Assembly (NCBI GenBank): GCA_029857925.1
Contig: JAOUGF010000088.1
Coordinates: 1 to 7,676 of the forward strand
Length of the DNA stretch: 7,676 nucleotides
Direction of reading: 5' to 3'
From: Gammaproteobacteria bacterium
Lineage (GTDB): Bacteria; Pseudomonadota; Gammaproteobacteria; S012-40
This document shows positions 6,227 to 7,676 of the stretch, in pieces (position 1 is the first letter of the stretch; the number at the start of each line of letters is the position of its first letter). The notes under the pieces are model-generated. The model saw nothing but the letters and a program-made list of their open reading frames with translations. It was not told the DNA's origin and did no database searches. A program made the position numbers and the translations under genes.

Positions 6227-7676
6227 TTAAAAAGTCGGCGTGGGGCCAAACGCTCCAGTAAACCAGTTGGCGGGTGCTGTGGTCAGGATGGAACGCGTTT
6301 GAATTGCGCTTGCGGAATTTGCGATATTGGAATATTGCTCAAAGCTAAAAATGCCACCTGGCCCACCCATACCCATTCCACCCATGCCCATGCCGCCTTG
6401 AAACGCTGCGTCACAACCAGGGCAATTTTGACCGATGTAAATTGCTTGAATTTCAGCACCCGCCGCCCAACTGAGTGTACCGCCGTTTGGACCGCCGCCA
6501 CCTCCCATGCCCATGCCTCCCCCCATGCCTCCCATGCCAATATTTGGCACTGGCGCTTGGGGTCCCGCGGCTGATGCGGGCATTAGCGCTTGGTTTACGA
6601 CCGGCACTGGTGGGGCGGGTCTCAACGGGGTAATGATGACATTCGTGAGGTCGGGCTGATAGGGATTTGGGGGGGGATTGTTTTCTAAGTTCACGGTATT
6701 TGTAAACTGGTATTGACCGACGCGCCCTGGCGCGTAGACCACCTGTGTGACTGGCGTCGCAAGTGTGGGTTGCGGGGGCATCGCGGGTAGCAACGGGGCC
6801 GGTAATGCCAATGTGGCAACGGTTAGCTGATTGGAATTGGAATTGGTTGCGATACTCGTCGCGCTATTACGCGTCATCATGCCCATCCCTGAGCCTCCGG
6901 TGGGGGTCGTTGCGACAGGGGCTGCCGCGACTGGGGCCGGAGTCGCGACGACGGGGGTGGGCGTCAGTGCCACAGGGGTGGGTGTCGCCGTTACCGGCGT
7001 AGCGGCCACAGGTGCAGCTGCTACGGGCGCCGCAGTAGTCCCGCCACCCATACCACCGCCCATGCCGCCCCCTCCCATGCCTCCACCACCGCCGCCCATC
7101 ATCATGCCACCGGCAGAGGGCGGTAGGGAGGCCGAACCGGCTGCGACCCTATCCCCACCTGCTTGGCGCAGTACGAAAGTTTGTTTGTCACCCCCGCTAG
7201 AGCTGCCTGTCCCCATCGCGCGCGCGGCGCCGATGACCTCTTGGCGTATGCCCATAAAGTAACCAGTGGGTTGTCCGTTGGTATTTTGATTTACACTCAA
7301 ATCAAAGGCCGTCGCAAATGCCAAACCTGGAACTGCTGTACTGCTCATGGCTTGACTGATGATGATCGCGGGCGCGCCCCCCGTGTTTGCCCACCCTGTA
7401 TTGATTTGAGTAGTGCTGTTTATGGTATTCGCGCCACCGGTTTGCACCAGCGTTTGGCGCGCGGAGATACCTGCCGAGGATGTGCCGTTGTCTGCTTTTA
7501 CAAAGGATTCTAAGGATGTCGTGGAGGATGTGCCGCTGCCATCGGTCAGAATCATTTGGATGTATCGATTTCCACTGGTGGTCGTCAAAATGCGTTGTAA
7601 AATTCCCGCACCAACCACGCTGATTTCACATTTAAAGCCTGCTGGACATGAGGCTGCAATGGCGCCATTACTGGAT
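6227..7676 (-). CDS. Gly/Met-rich four-cysteine protein of unknown function (paralogue B, 5' end missing)
   Basis: This is the tandem paralogue of gene A. Its frame stays open to the window end, where residues SSNGAIAASCPAGFKCEIS align with gene A from about residue 45. About 44 N-terminal codons, including the expected signal peptide, therefore lie outside. The GTG at 7618 is an internal valine, not the start. The visible part is 482 codons, so the full length should be near 526 aa. The order is the same as in gene A: CPAGFKC, Ser/Thr/Asn/Gly-rich domain, Gly/Met block, Pro/Ala/Thr/Val linker, Gly/Met block, YAPGRVGQ/NPYQPDL domain, Gly/Met block, CPGC segment (codons 6413-6424), Gly/Met block, C-terminal Phe. 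By hand alignment the first domain is about 80% identical to gene A, and the linker is far less alike. The frame is intact with no sign of decay. Function unknown; an exported structural or surface role is inferred. Confidence 0.87.
   Translation of the reverse strand, partial: SSNGAIAASCPAGFKCEISVVGAGILQRILTTTSGNRYIQMILTDGSGTSSTTSLESFVKADNGTSSAGISARQTLVQTGGANTINSTTQINTGWANTGGAPAIIISQAMSSTAVPGLAFATAFDLSVNQNTNGQPTGYFMGIRQEVIGAARAMGTGSSSGGDKQTFVLRQAGGDRVAAGSASLPPSAGGMMMGGGGGGMGGGGMGGGMGGGTTAAPVAAAPVAATPVTATPTPVALTPTPVVATPAPVAAAPVATTPTGGSGMGMMTRNSATSIATNSNSNQLTVATLALPAPLLPAMPPQPTLATPVTQVVYAPGRVGQYQFTNTVNLENNPPPNPYQPDLTNVIITPLRPAPPVPVVNQALMPASAAGPQAPVPNIGMGGMGGGMGMGGGGGPNGGTLSWAAGAEIQAIYIGQNCPGCDAAFQGGMGMGGMGMGGPGGIFSFEQYSNIANSASAIQTRSILTTAPANWFTGAFGPTPTF
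6353..6538 (-). repeat. Gly/Met repeat blocks 3 and 4 of paralogue B
   Basis: Two runs of GMGG, GGM and Gly stretches flank the CPGC segment, as in gene A. Here Met alternates with one or two glycines (GMGGMGMGG), whereas gene A has longer pure Gly runs. Confidence 0.72.
6875..7111 (-). repeat. Gly/Met blocks 1 and 2 with Pro/Ala/Thr/Val linker of paralogue B
   Basis: The coding strand gives GMMMGGGG and GGMGGGGMGGGMGGG, then a linker built from APVA, ATPV and TPTPV units, then a shortened GGSGMGMM. Compared with gene A, the linker has more Thr and fewer Ala, and block 2 has largely lost its GGM repeats. The region is likely disordered. Confidence 0.72.

Noticed and set aside
6831..7262. A 143-aa collagen-like or PPPMPPP open frame opposite gene B
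   Set aside because: It mirrors the antisense frame in gene A because the coding repeats match. It has no start signals of its own, and conservation follows the minus-strand protein.
7616..7618. GTG at 7618 as the start of paralogue B
   Set aside because: The frame continues upstream to the window edge with sequence matching gene A (CPAGFKCEIS). The GTG is an internal valine.

Overview
The window looks like a piece of a proteobacterial chromosome, most likely gamma- or betaproteobacterial. The first gene is a full-length, highly conserved YgiQ-type radical SAM protein close to the enterobacterial one. The second is a CPA2/Kef-type antiporter of the kind common in these classes. Base composition is near 50% GC. 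I cannot name the genus. There are no tRNA or rRNA genes, insertion sequences, CRISPR arrays or phage genes.

Layout: ygiQ (plus strand, about 38-2179) converges with a Kef-type cation:proton antiporter gene (minus strand, 2189-4174). Only 9 bp separate the two stop codons, and a nested hairpin covers both. After a 146-bp gap come two minus-strand paralogues in tandem. Gene A is complete (4321-5934, 537 aa). Gene B (6227 to beyond 7676) lacks its first roughly 44 codons because the window ends there. A gap of about 290 bp between them holds a terminator hairpin for gene B, then a near-consensus sigma-70 promoter and a leader of about 130 nt for gene A.

ygiQ and the antiporter are ordinary core genes whose family assignment is secure. 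The paralogue pair is the accessory and most interesting part. Both encode low-complexity proteins with alternating conserved domains, Gly/Met-rich blocks and a Pro/Ala/Thr/Val linker. Both carry the same four cysteines, and gene A has a clear Sec signal peptide. I do not recognise the family. A secreted, periplasmic or cell-surface structural or matrix role fits the composition but is inference. Nothing in the sequence links these proteins functionally to ygiQ or the antiporter. The hairpin after gene B and the promoter before gene A suggest the two paralogues are transcribed separately.
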